In this document: positions 34,516 to 42,379 of the stretch, piece by piece
Position numbering within the stretch: position 1 is the stretch's first letter
Layout: each line of letters begins with the position of its first letter
NCBI RefSeq assembly: GCF_030252345.1
Contig: NZ_CP126980.1
Span: 6,959,501 to 7,023,500, forward strand
Origin: Actinoplanes oblitus
GTDB lineage: Bacteria; Actinomycetota; Actinomycetes; Mycobacteriales; Micromonosporaceae
Reading direction: 5' to 3'
DNA length: 64,000 nt
The notes under the pieces: generated by a model
The model's input: the letters and a program-made list of their open reading frames with translations, nothing else
Databases searched by the model: none
Told to the model about the DNA's origin: nothing
Position numbers and translations under genes: made by a program

Positions 34516-35948
34516 GGAGTCTCCTGCCGGGGGTGGACAGGCCAGTACCGGTCGTCGAGGCACCATCGGCGGACGCCGCCGGACCGGTAGACCGCGACCT
34601 TGCGGGCGACCGGCTGGTGCAGGGCGTTAGTAGCGCTGAAGTCCATGAAGTAACCGGCCGTGTTGACGAAGGCGAGCAGGTCGCCGGGCCGCGGCACGAC
34701 CGGCAGGAACACCTTGCGGCGAGTGATCAGGTCGGCTTCCAGGCAGAGGTTGCCGAGCAGGTGGACGCCGGCGTGGCTCCTCTCGATGCGACGGTTGTCG
34801 GTGCGCGGGATCACCACCGGGTCCATCTGGACGCCGTGCTCCTCCAGGCTGACGTCACGAGCGTTGAGGTCGAGCCGGACCGTCTCGCCGGTGACCGAGA
34901 GGACCCGGGCCAGGATCACCCCGCACTGGTCCAGCAGGGCACGGCCGGGCTCGATGTCCAGGTCGTACATGTGGTCCAGCAGCAGGCGGCCGAGGGGCTG
35001 GCCACGCTCCGGAGCCGGAGTGCCGAGCAGCCGGTCCAGATAGGCGGCTCCGGCCACCGGCCGATACGCCGGATACAGCGCGAGGTCGCCCCGCAGGGTG
35101 CCGCCCTCGGCGCGCAGCCCGTACCCGTGCCCCTCCCAGGTCAGCGGCGGCCGCCGGCCCAGCACCGCCTGGCCGAGCTCGGTCGTCCAGCGCTCCCACT
35201 CGGCGCCGTCGGCGAGGTAGTTCACCCCGAACCCGCCGCCGATGTCGAGCGAGCGCGGCCGCAGTCCGCGCGCCCGGCACTGGTCGAGCGCGACCAGGCA
35301 GCCCTCCACCGCGACGGCCTTCTCCGGCAGCCCGATGGTGTCCAGGTGGTAGGCCACCCCGGTCAGCTCCACCTGATCGGCCCGCTTCTCGAGCAGGTCG
35401 AGCAGGTCGGCGAGCGCCCCGGCCGGGGTGCCGAAGCGGCTGCGCCGGGTCAGCACCCGCACCCCCGCCGAGGTGAAGCCGGAGAGCCGCAGGCTGACCG
35501 GGACCCGGGGCAGCCGGTGCCCGGCCACGATGCCGGCCAACTCGGCGAGCTCGTCGGCGGAATCGACGCTGACGGTCACCCCGGTGCGGGCGGCCAGCCA
35601 GAGGAATTCGCGGTTCTTCGGCCCGGTCGCGACGATCCGGCCGGGGGTGAATCCGGCACTCAGCGCGTGTTGCAACTCGCCGAGTGAGGCCACGTCGACA
35701 TCGGCGTCGCCGGCCGCCAGTTCGCGCAGAATCGCGCTGGATCGATTGGCCTTGTGCGCGTAGTAGAGGCGGCCGGTCAGCTGGTGGCGGCGGTAGGTCT
35801 CCCGGAAGGCCTGCACATTTCTCATCACCCGTTGCGGCAGGACCAGGGCGAGCGGCGAGCCCAGCGCGTCCAGCAGTTCGGCCAGGAAGTCACGGTCGTC
35901 GAGCAGGGACTGGATGGTCGGATCGATTTTCGGCGTCAGACTGAGCAT
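34512..35948 (-). CDS. PLP decarboxylase of the DAP/ornithine (alanine-racemase fold) group
   Basis: 478 residues. PLP Lys K66 in LYYAHKANRS, H201 in VAYHLDTIG, the glycine loop DIGGGFGVNY (235-244), IEPGRALLDQCG for phosphate and substrate carboxylate binding, and a Cys in LLGNLCLEADLI corresponding to the catalytic Cys of diaminopimelate decarboxylases. The sequence is closer to the Y4yA/SbnH-like side branch than to LysA (from memory, not searched). It is the first gene of the minus-strand PLP operon and would generate an amine or a decarboxylated amino acid. The start ATG at 35948 is preceded by GGGAGAGGC. Confidence 0.86.
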   Translation of the reverse strand: MLSLTPKIDPTIQSLLDDRDFLAELLDALGSPLALVLPQRVMRNVQAFRETYRRHQLTGRLYYAHKANRSSAILRELAAGDADVDVASLGELQHALSAGFTPGRIVATGPKNREFLWLAARTGVTVSVDSADELAELAGIVAGHRLPRVPVSLRLSGFTSAGVRVLTRRSRFGTPAGALADLLDLLEKRADQVELTGVAYHLDTIGLPEKAVAVEGCLVALDQCRARGLRPRSLDIGGGFGVNYLADGAEWERWTTELGQAVLGRRPPLTWEGHGYGLRAEGGTLRGDLALYPAYRPVAGAAYLDRLLGTPAPERGQPLGRLLLDHMYDLDIEPGRALLDQCGVILARVLSVTGETVRLDLNARDVSLEEHGVQMDPVVIPRTDNRRIERSHAGVHLLGNLCLEADLITRRKVFLPVVPRPGDLLAFVNTAGYFMDFSATNALHQPVARKVAVYRSGGVRRWCLDDRYWPVHPRQETP

Positions 35949-36053
35949 CTGCCTCTCCCGATTTCACCGGCGTTTTTTCAACGTAACCGAGAACCGGATT
36001 CATCGCCAGTCCGGGATCGGGTGAATACCGTGTCAACAGTTCTGTCGGTGATT

Positions 36054-36075
36054 CATTCGAATGCTCATATGAGCA
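36054..36075. promoter_or_regulatory. Two adjoining perfect palindromes between the PLP operon and MFS gene
   Basis: CATTCGAATG (36054-36063) and TGCTCATATGAGCA (36062-36075) are both perfect dyads and overlap by two bases. They lie in the 251-base divergent intergenic region, about 105 bases from the decarboxylase start and 125 from the transporter start. This is the most AT-rich part of the neighbourhood, so a shared operator for both directions is plausible. The regulator is unknown and no regulator gene lies adjacent. Confidence 0.5.
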
Positions 36076-36199
36076 CGTACTAATAGATGTGAACGGCGTC
36101 CCTCCCGCTCATTCATTCATCTTTCGGAGGTATTGCCGGGACGGGCCGCGCGCCGGTATCCGCTTGAAAACCGTACGTACGTCTTGTTGAATTGCCGGT

Positions 36200-37390
36200 A
36201 TGCGTGTGCTCCTCCTCGCCACCCTGGTCAACGCGTTCGGCAACGGCGCGTACCTGACCACCAGCGTCCTGTTCCTGACCACCGTCGCCGGGCTCAGCCC
36301 CGCGATGATCGCCATCGGACTCAGCACCGGGGCGGCGGCGGGCGTGCTGGCGATGACCCCGCTGGGTTACGTCGCCGATCGGTACGGCCCGAAACGACTG
36401 TCCATCCTGGCCATGGTGGTGCTCGCGGGTGCGTACACAGCCCTGCTCGCGGTGCACTCGGTGGTGCCGTTCGCGCTGCTCTCCTGCGTGATCGCGGTGG
36501 CCACCGCGCTGGCCAAGGGCGCCAACGGGGCACTCGCCGCCGGTGCCGTGCCGGCCGCCGAGCGGCTGCGGATGCGGGCCCGGATGCGCAGCCTCACCAA
36601 CGCGGGCATGGGCGTCGGCACACTCGCCGGAAGCGGCCCGCTGCTGCTGCGGGGCGACACCGGGTACGTCGTGATCCTGCTTGCCAACGCGCTGACCTTC
36701 CTGGTCGCGGCCCTGCTGCTGACCCGCGCCCCGCAGGTCCCGCCGCAGGTGGCCCCGGCTGGCGGACCGCGCCTGGTGGCGTTGCGGGACCGGCCCTTCC
36801 TCTGCTTCGCGGCGCTCGACGGGCTGCTCAGCAGCACCTACAACGACCTGCTCGGGCTCGGCCTGCCGCTGTGGCTGGCGACCGGGGCACACGCCCCGCT
36901 CTGGCTGATCTCGGTCGCCCTGGTGATCAACACGGCCGGCTGCGTGCTGCTCCAGGTCCGGATGGCCAGCGGGGTGTCCGGGTTGCCCGCCGCCCACCGG
37001 TCCGCGCTGCGCGGCAGCCTGGTGGTGGCGCTGTCCTGCGGCGTGCTCGCGGCCGCCAGCGGACGGTCACCATGGCTGGCCGCGACGCTGATCGCGGTGG
37101 CCGCGGTGATCCACGTGGTCGGCGAGGTGTGGCTGTCCACCGGCAGCTGGGGCATCGTCTTCGAGCTGGCACCCCCCTGGGCGCAGGGCCAGTACCAGGG
37201 CACCTACTTCGCCGGCCGCGGCCTGGGCGACATGATCGCGCCACCCCTGGTCACCGCGTGCGTACTCGGCCTGCACGGCTACGGCTGGCTGGTCCTGGCC
37301 CTGTTCTTCGCGGCAGGCGGCCTCCTCTACCGCCCCGTCACCAGGTGGGCCGCCCGAACCCGCCCCGCCGACCACCCCGCCCTCGTCTGA
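36200..37390 (+). CDS. MFS transporter divergent from the PLP operon
   Basis: 396 residues, twelve predicted membrane segments starting at residue 1 with MRVLLLATLVNAFGNGAYL. The A-loop between TM2 and TM3 reads GYVADRYGPKRLS, the classic MFS motif. Length and the absence of a soluble domain fit a small-molecule exporter of the DHA1 type. It is transcribed away from the decarboxylase/cysteine-synthase/aminotransferase operon and shares its control region, so export of that pathway's product is the simplest inference. ATG at 36200 has no strong Shine-Dalgarno sequence. Confidence 0.87.
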   Translation: MRVLLLATLVNAFGNGAYLTTSVLFLTTVAGLSPAMIAIGLSTGAAAGVLAMTPLGYVADRYGPKRLSILAMVVLAGAYTALLAVHSVVPFALLSCVIAVATALAKGANGALAAGAVPAAERLRMRARMRSLTNAGMGVGTLAGSGPLLLRGDTGYVVILLANALTFLVAALLLTRAPQVPPQVAPAGGPRLVALRDRPFLCFAALDGLLSSTYNDLLGLGLPLWLATGAHAPLWLISVALVINTAGCVLLQVRMASGVSGLPAAHRSALRGSLVVALSCGVLAAASGRSPWLAATLIAVAAVIHVVGEVWLSTGSWGIVFELAPPWAQGQYQGTYFAGRGLGDMIAPPLVTACVLGLHGYGWLVLALFFAAGGLLYRPVTRWAARTRPADHPALV

Positions 37391-37797
37391 CCGCCCACCC
37401 TCACCCGACCACCCGCTCTCACCTGACGGCCCGCTCTCACCTGACCGCACGCTCTCGCCCGACCGCCCTCGCCGACCGCCCGCTCTCGCCTGACCGGCCG
37501 CCCTCGCCCGACCGGCCGCCCTCGCCCGACCGGCCGCCCTCGCCCGACCGGCCGCTCGCGCTTGACCGGCCGATCAGACGCGAGGCCGCGCCCGCCCTGG
37601 ATCGAGGCGCGCCGCAAGACCGTTATTTCCCATCAAAACCATTCACGGTACGACTTGGAGCCCCGTGGCAGTCGGCTCGCGAGGCCGCGGCCACTCCGGG
37701 CCGCGGCGCGTGTCGTGCGGGTTCGCTGCCGGTCACTGTTTCCCCCACCGGTTCGCGGCGGGGAGCGGCATCCGGGCGTACCGGAAACGGGTTTGAT
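37391..37797. repeat. Non-coding gap with C-rich minisatellite
   Basis: 407 bases without a convincing gene. From about 37395 to 37575 there are degenerate then near-perfect tandem units; the clean part repeats the 18-base GACCGGCCGCCCTCGCCC about four times (37489-37565). It starts right after the MFS stop codon. The rest (37576-37797) is lower in GC, with no ribosome-binding site or codon signal that I can see. Confidence 0.7.
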
Positions 37798-38844
37798 TCA
37801 GCAGGTGGGTGACCAATCGTCGGGGCCTCGCAGGAAGGCGGCGACGGTGCTGGTGGCGGCTGCGGCGGGGGTGAGCTGGGGGCGGTCCGGGGAGACGACG
37901 GCGCCGGGACCGCTGTTGCGGAATTCGGCAAAGCGGGCGCCGGTCCAGGGCCAGGTGCCGAAGTCGCTCCACGCGGTGGCGCCGATGTGCGCGCCGATCC
38001 AGGAGTTGCGGATGATCGTCTGGCCGACGGCGTTCGGGTCGTTGCCCGGGTGCCAGGGGCGGCCCAGGTAGACGGTGCCGGCGGGCGCGTCGGACGTGAG
38101 GCGGCAGTGCGTGAAGAGCAACCCGTGCGGGTTGGCGAGGTCGGTGCTCGGCGCGGTGACGTAGCCGTTCGGGGAGCTGCCGCGGTTGAGCGAATGGATC
38201 CGGCAGCGATCGAAAACGGCCGTGGCGCGGCCGAAGATGAAGTCGACGTCGCCCTCGACGTAGCAGTCGCGGAAGTAGGCCCGGGCGATGACACCGGCCG
38301 CGGTGCTGTTCACGTAGAGGGTGTCCTGGTTCGCCAGGAACCGGACCCGCTCGAAGACCAGCCGGTCGGCCCGGGTGAGCACGGCTACCGCCTGCCGGTT
38401 GGCGATCTCCGGGTGGGCTGCCTCGTCGAACAGGTTGGCGAAGGTCAGGTTCGCCGCGCGGAATCCGGCGCCACTGATGGTGACCGAGGCGCTGCCGGAG
38501 GTGCCCCACGGGGTGCCGTCCGGTTTGAGCGTGCCGTTGGCGCGGTCGTCGGCGATCAGGACCTCGGCGGGCGCGCGGCCGAGGCCGCGAAGTTCCAGGT
38601 TGGTCTTCTCCGCGGGGACGATGACCTGGCCCCGGTAGCTGCCGGGTCGGACACCTATGGCGTACGGCGTGGTGGCACCGGCCGGCGCCGCGTCGATCGC
38701 CGCCTGAATGGTCGTGACGTCGCCGGAGCCGTCGGCGGCCACGATCAGGTCGAGGTGCCGGTGGGCGCTCGCCGGGGCGGACCAGGCGACGGCGGCACCG
38801 GCGCCGAGGGTGGCGGAGAGTTCGAGGAAGTGTCGTCGGCGCAT
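37798..38844 (-). CDS. Secreted pectinesterase (CE8)
   Basis: 348 residues with a twin-arginine-type signal (MRRRHFLELSATLGAG...SAHRH). Beta-helix pectin methylesterase with family motifs in order: the GSYRGQV N-terminal block, RQAVAVLTRADRLVFERV, the oxyanion region LANQDTLYV, the catalytic Asp pair in YVEGDVDFIFG, and VYLGRPWH carrying the substrate Arg. It removes methyl esters from homogalacturonan outside the cell. A palindrome typical of LacI-type control lies 25 bases upstream. It is monocistronic and is one of three plant or algal polysaccharide genes in the window. Confidence 0.92.
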   Translation of the reverse strand: MRRRHFLELSATLGAGAAVAWSAPASAHRHLDLIVAADGSGDVTTIQAAIDAAPAGATTPYAIGVRPGSYRGQVIVPAEKTNLELRGLGRAPAEVLIADDRANGTLKPDGTPWGTSGSASVTISGAGFRAANLTFANLFDEAAHPEIANRQAVAVLTRADRLVFERVRFLANQDTLYVNSTAAGVIARAYFRDCYVEGDVDFIFGRATAVFDRCRIHSLNRGSSPNGYVTAPSTDLANPHGLLFTHCRLTSDAPAGTVYLGRPWHPGNDPNAVGQTIIRNSWIGAHIGATAWSDFGTWPWTGARFAEFRNSGPGAVVSPDRPQLTPAAAATSTVAAFLRGPDDWSPTC

Positions 38845-38868
38845 CGTGGCCTCCCGGCCCTAGCTGGG

Positions 38869-38882
38869 GGAAAGGGCTTTCC
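38869..38882. promoter_or_regulatory. LacI-type palindrome upstream of the pectinesterase
   Basis: GGAAAG-GG-CTTTCC has six-base perfect arms around two bases and lies 25 bases before the pectinesterase start. It resembles the GAAAGCGCTTTC-type sites used by LacI-family repressors of sugar catabolism in actinomycetes. Binding is inferred. Confidence 0.55.
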
Positions 38883-38975
38883 TCACGGCACCGTAGGCGA
38901 TCCGATCCAGCCTCGTCAATGACCCGATCCCGCGATCGAGACGGGCGACGGCCCGGGCAGGGGGCGGAGGCGGGC

Positions 38976-39003
38976 GCGGGGCGGGCCGGCGAGTCCGCCC
39001 CGC
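38976..39003. terminator. GC-rich hairpin after the small secreted-protein gene
   Basis: GCGGGGCGG (38976-38984) pairs perfectly with CCGCCCCGC (38995-39003) across a ten-base loop, 12 bases beyond the stop codon of the minus-strand gene at 39016. There is no U-tract, as is usual in high-GC actinomycetes. Confidence 0.6.
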
Positions 39004-39015
39004 TTCGCCGGTGGG

Positions 39016-39351
39016 TCAGCAGTATTCGCGGAAGCCCGCGCGGAAACCTCGCGCGAATCCGTGGTCGTACCCCTTCTCGTAATCGCCGTTCCGGGCACGC
39101 AGGCCCATGCTGCCTTTCATCGGCTCCTGGCAGTCCCGTTTGGCCTGCCGCCAGCCGTCGCCGTAACCATCCCGGTAGCCCTGCCGGTAATCCCGGTCGC
39201 CGGTGCCGACACCGGTCGTCCCGCCGCCGGCGAGAACCACGGACGGCACGGGTGCGGCCGCGGCGGGCGACACGGCAAGGCCCTGCACCATCCCGATCCC
39301 GCCGAGAAAAAGCAGGGTGCCGGTCACGGCGCCCATTGTGCGGATGCTCAT
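39016..39351 (-). CDS. Small secreted Tyr/Gly/Asp-rich protein
   Basis: 111 residues from ATG at 39351. Signal peptide SIRTMGAVTGTLLFLGG continuing to SPAAAAPV. The mature part contains spaced aromatic repeats: DYRQGYRDGYGDGWRQAKRD and DYEKGYDHGFARGFRAGFRE, each with a Y/F-x-x-G periodicity of four residues, and ends in Cys. Two Cys in all could form one disulphide. I recognise no family; glycine/aromatic four-residue periodicity suggests a small structural or adhesive surface protein (inference). Confidence 0.7.
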   Translation of the reverse strand: MSIRTMGAVTGTLLFLGGIGMVQGLAVSPAAAAPVPSVVLAGGGTTGVGTGDRDYRQGYRDGYGDGWRQAKRDCQEPMKGSMGLRARNGDYEKGYDHGFARGFRAGFREYC

Positions 39352-39569
39352 CGTCACGTCTCCCCCCGAAGTGTTCGCCCGGGCCGTCGGGCCCGGCACC
39401 TGAGAACTTACGCCGCTGTTTCCGGGGCGCTGGGAAATGACAAATTCCGAGCCGTTCCGCGGAGACGGAAAGCGCAATTCAGGACACCGATCCCAGCCCG
39501 GCCGAATTCCGGTTCCGCCATTCGTACGGAGCGAATGGCCGATCATCGGATCGGGGGTAGGTTGACGGT

Positions 39570-39935
39570 ATGACCGCCGAACGGGTGCGCGTGCGCGGGG
39601 ACCTCTACCACGGCGAGGTGCCGGACGGGGCGATCTATGTCGGGCGTGCGGCGCCGGGGCTGAAGGCGAGTCCGTTCCACAACGGGCACAAGGTCGGCGG
39701 GACCTGCCGGATCTGTGGCCGGACGCATGATCGGGCGGACTCGGTGACCACCTACAGCCGTGAGCTGGCGGCCGACCCGGAGCGGATCGAGCGGGTGCGC
39801 GCGGAGCTGGCCGGGGCGGATCTGGCCTGCTGGTGCTCGCTGGACGGGCCGTGTCACGGGGACGTGCTGATCCGGGTCGCGGCGGGCGCCGATCCGATCG
39901 ACGCGGCCGCCGCGGTGCTCCGGGAGAGTTCCTAG
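39570..39935 (+). CDS. DUF4326 domain protein
   Basis: 121 residues. The hallmark C-terminal segment LACWCSLDGPCHGDVLI and the N-terminal DGAIYVGRAAPGLKASPFHN match DUF4326, a small domain of unknown function found in phages and bacteria. A CxxC...H-type set (CRICGRTH at about 49-56 plus CWC/CH near 90) could bind a metal ion. The last codons overlap the stop of the converging DUF6114 gene by four bases. No role can be assigned from context. Confidence 0.8.
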   Translation: MTAERVRVRGDLYHGEVPDGAIYVGRAAPGLKASPFHNGHKVGGTCRICGRTHDRADSVTTYSRELAADPERIERVRAELAGADLACWCSLDGPCHGDVLIRVAAGADPIDAAAAVLRESS

Positions 39936-40735
39936 GGCGCCGGGTTGCCGCGGGGCGCTGCCGACCGCTGATCAGAACCGGGCAACGGCGGGGAAGGCTG
40001 CTGGGGGTCAGCCTGCTGCTCGGCATGCGGCCACCCCGGCGCGGGCGGCACCGGCTGCTCGGCACCAGCCTGCGGCTCGGCACGCGGCCACCCCGGCGCG
40101 GGCGACGAGCCGGGCGGCGCCGGGAAGGGCTGCTGGGGGTCAACTTGCTGCTCGGCGTGCGGCCACCGAGGCGCGGGTGGCGACCCGGGCGACACGGCTG
40201 ACGAGCCCGGCGGCGCGGAGGGGTAACCGGGCGGGCCAGGCGACCAACCCGGCGGCACGGGCGACGGGCCGCTCCCCGCGACGGCCCGCGGGGCACTCCC
40301 GGCGCCGGGCGGTATGTCCGCCGGAGCCGCACCCTGCGGAACGGCGGGAGCCGCGCCGATGGGCGCCCAGGCGAAGGCCAGCGCACCACCCACCAGCGTC
40401 AACAGCAGGCCGATGAGGAATCCGCCCATGTTCGAGGTGAGGAACGAGGCGAGCGCGCACACTATCGCGATCAGCGAGTAGAACAGGCGCTGCGCCGGAT
40501 TGAAGATGAGCAGCACGCCGAGCAGGATGATCACCAGCGGCAACAGGTAGCCGATGAAGTTCTGCATGCCGACGTGCAACACCACGCCCAGCGGCGCCCA
40601 GACCGTCATCAGGATCTCGACCCCGCCGAGCAGCACCAGCAGCCCGCCCCAGAACGGCCGGCTGCGGCGCCAGGTCCGGAAGCCCCGCCAGGCGCGGACG
40701 CCCGGCGAGGCCTGCTGTGCTCCGGCCGTCGACAC
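39932..40735 (-). CDS. DUF6114 membrane protein with Pro-rich tail
   Basis: 267 residues. Four membrane segments (about 29-50, 58-82, 86-104, 106-124) form the DUF6114-type core beginning RSRPFWGGLLVLLGGVEI. The rest is a Pro/Gly/Ala-rich tail with a recurring APGWPHAEQQ / DPQQP pattern (three or four units). The start codon lies two bases before the stop of the DUF6230 gene region at 40738, and in actinomycetes DUF6114 and DUF6230 genes are regularly neighbours (recollection). The function of the pair is unknown; the tail probably faces the cell wall. Confidence 0.8.
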   Translation of the reverse strand: MSTAGAQQASPGVRAWRGFRTWRRSRPFWGGLLVLLGGVEILMTVWAPLGVVLHVGMQNFIGYLLPLVIILLGVLLIFNPAQRLFYSLIAIVCALASFLTSNMGGFLIGLLLTLVGGALAFAWAPIGAAPAVPQGAAPADIPPGAGSAPRAVAGSGPSPVPPGWSPGPPGYPSAPPGSSAVSPGSPPAPRWPHAEQQVDPQQPFPAPPGSSPAPGWPRAEPQAGAEQPVPPAPGWPHAEQQADPQQPSPPLPGSDQRSAAPRGNPAP

Positions 40736-40737
40736 GG

Positions 40738-41343
40738 TCAGCAGCCGTCCGAGGTGAACGACATGTGCAGGCTGGGCAGGTGGAACGTGACCGCCGTGGT
40801 GGCGTAGTTGTTCTGCCGCAGGTTGTTGATGGTGACCTCTTCGGCCTGCTGACCGAAGACCCCGACGGCGCCCTGCTTGCCCGGGACGCGGTTGAGCGTG
40901 CTGGCGTCCTGGCCGATGTCGATGTTCTTGAAGTCGGCGTTACCGCTGATCACGTCGGAGTCGACGACGAGCGTGTCGGCGGTGACCTTGTTGGTGGGGC
41001 TGCCCGCGGTGAGCTTCAGGTTGATGCCGCCGAGCGCGATGCTCTGACACAGCCCGTCCAGCTGGGCATCCCTGATCGCGGAGACGATGACGACGACCTG
41101 GCCGCCGGTGTCACCCTCGTTGGGGCTGTCCGGCGCCATGTGGTCGAGCTCCGCGTACTGCTCGAAGCCGTAACCGTGCAGTTTGGGCGAGGTGACGACG
41201 AACGGCATGCCGGAGATCGAGAAGGAGGCCGCGAGCACCCCCTTGCCGGTCAGCAGGATCAGGGCGGTGGTGGCCACGAGGCCGCCGAGCAGCATCGCGC
41301 CGAACCGGCGCCAGCGGGTCCGTCCGAGACGTGTGGGGGACAT
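40738..41343 (-). CDS. DUF6230 secreted/membrane-anchored protein
   Basis: 201 residues. An N-terminal hydrophobic segment (FGAMLLGGLVATTALILLTG) precedes an extracytoplasmic beta-rich domain: ASFSISGMPFVVTSPKLHGYG, split here at residue 20, then INLKLTAG, NADFKNIDIGQDAS and a C-terminal HLPSLHMSFTSDGC. Two Cys (QLDGLCQS and the last residue) are conserved-looking. DUF6230 proteins are sometimes annotated as cholesterol-esterase-like, without experimental support known to me. It is followed by DUF6114 in the same direction. A GTTAC-N6-GTAAC dyad lies 85 bases upstream. Confidence 0.8.
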   Translation of the reverse strand: MSPTRLGRTRWRRFGAMLLGGLVATTALILLTGKGVLAASFSISGMPFVVTSPKLHGYGFEQYAELDHMAPDSPNEGDTGGQVVVIVSAIRDAQLDGLCQSIALGGINLKLTAGSPTNKVTADTLVVDSDVISGNADFKNIDIGQDASTLNRVPGKQGAVGVFGQQAEEVTINNLRQNNYATTAVTFHLPSLHMSFTSDGC

Positions 41344-41427
41344 TCACTCTCCTCTTAAGCGCCCGGCCGGCACTGCGGATGCCGCCCGACGCCTCGTTAT
41401 TGGCGTTTCTCGATGGATTTCGGGAAA

Positions 41428-41443
41428 GTTACGCCGCAGTAAC
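41428..41443. promoter_or_regulatory. GTTAC-N6-GTAAC dyad upstream of DUF6230
   Basis: GTTAC (41428-41432) and GTAAC (41439-41443) form an inverted repeat with a six-base spacer in the gap between the TetR gene and the DUF6230 gene. The site is of a size suited to a TetR-family dimer, and the neighbouring regulator is a candidate; binding is inferred. Confidence 0.45.
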
Positions 41444-41475
41444 AGAGGCGTCAAGCGCAGGCACCCTCGATTCAG

Positions 41476-42207
41476 TCAGTGAAAAACCCCGTCGGTATCT
41501 GACGCCACGCAGGGCGGGACGACCCGTTCTCCAGCAGGCCGGACGGCCAGTTCGGCGGCCGCCACGTCCCGGCCCACGAAGGGCGCCATCATGAAGTAGC
41601 TGAGCATCGGCAGCAGTTCCGGCAGCGCCTGCGCCCGGCCGGCCGAGACGTACCCGTAGATGGTCGAGTAAACGCCGCCGACAACCGTGTCGACCAGCCC
41701 CTCCGGCGCGTCCGGCGCCTCCTTGAAGAACCGGGAGAACCGGCCGAGCAACTCGGTCCGCTCGCGCCGGGCCAGCGGGCCGGCCGCGTCGATCTCGACG
41801 ATCGCCATCGCGGCGAACGCGGGCACGCTGGCCAGCACGTCGAGCAGCACCTTGAGCGCCGCCCGGGCGCCGCTGCGCCAGTCCTCGGCCGCCGCGTACG
41901 CGTCGTCCATCAGCCGCAGCACCACCTGGGTCCCGTGCCGGTAGGTGTCCAGGAACGCGTCCTCCTTGCCGGCGAAGAGCGCGTAGAACGCCGGGCGGGT
42001 GACGCCGGCCGCCGTGCAGATGTCGCTGACTCGGGCATTCACGTACCCTTTCTCGGCGACCGTGTGCACCAGCGCGTCGAACAGCCGCTCCCGCTGCGTG
42101 GCGGCGATGACCTCGGGCGGCAATGATCGCGGGCCGCGTTTGATGGCGCGGGCCGGATCACGTCCGGCACGGGCGCCCGGCAGCGGGCTGAGTACTGGTT
42201 TCGTCAT
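41476..42207 (-). CDS. TetR-family transcriptional regulator
   Basis: 243 residues. A basic N-terminal extension (about 1-35) precedes the HTH: RLFDALVHTVAEKGYVNARV then ICTAAGVTRPAFYALFAGKEDAF. The C-terminal domain is about 150 residues of helices. The gene is divergent from two secreted proteins and upstream of DUF6230/DUF6114 on the same strand. ATGTC-TT-GACAT (42220-42231) lies 12 bases before its start and overlaps a -35 box for the opposite direction, so it probably represses both itself and the secreted-protein genes. Confidence 0.88.
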   Translation of the reverse strand: MTKPVLSPLPGARAGRDPARAIKRGPRSLPPEVIAATQRERLFDALVHTVAEKGYVNARVSDICTAAGVTRPAFYALFAGKEDAFLDTYRHGTQVVLRLMDDAYAAAEDWRSGARAALKVLLDVLASVPAFAAMAIVEIDAAGPLARRERTELLGRFSRFFKEAPDAPEGLVDTVVGGVYSTIYGYVSAGRAQALPELLPMLSYFMMAPFVGRDVAAAELAVRPAGERVVPPCVASDTDGVFH

Positions 42208-42219
42208 CGTCGTCCCTCA

Positions 42220-42254
42220 ATGTCTTGACATGGCATACCGCCGGGGTTTTTTAT
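42220..42254 (+). promoter_or_regulatory. Promoter overlapped by ATGTC-TT-GACAT operator
   Basis: TTGACA (42225-42230) is a consensus -35 for the plus-strand secreted genes, with an AT-rich -10 (TTTTAT, 42249-42254) 18 bases on. The perfect-armed dyad ATGTC-TT-GACAT (42220-42231) covers the -35, as expected of a repressor site for the divergent TetR regulator. Confidence 0.55.
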
Positions 42255-42379
42255 ACCGGGAGGTACGGATCTCGATGGTGCGTGAGGCGGGGTTCCCCCA
42301 GTATCGCCTCCCACTCAAGTCCCGGAACGCTGCGGAAACGGCCGGGCCACCGTCCCGCCGACCCCCGAAGGAGTGACGC

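Noticed and set aside
31225..35948. Staphyloferrin B or EDDS-type siderophore cluster
   Set aside because: Only SbnA-like and SbnH-like enzymes resemble it; SbnB, NIS synthetases and the lyase needed for EDDS are missing.
36165..36190. ACGTACGTACGT run before the MFS gene
   Set aside because: Simple dinucleotide-like repeat with trivial self-complementarity; no reason to call it an operator.
37759..37800. Possible fourth copy of the dispersed hairpin element
   Set aside because: CGTACCGGAAACGGGTTTG resembles the final block, but the core hairpin and the middle block are absent.
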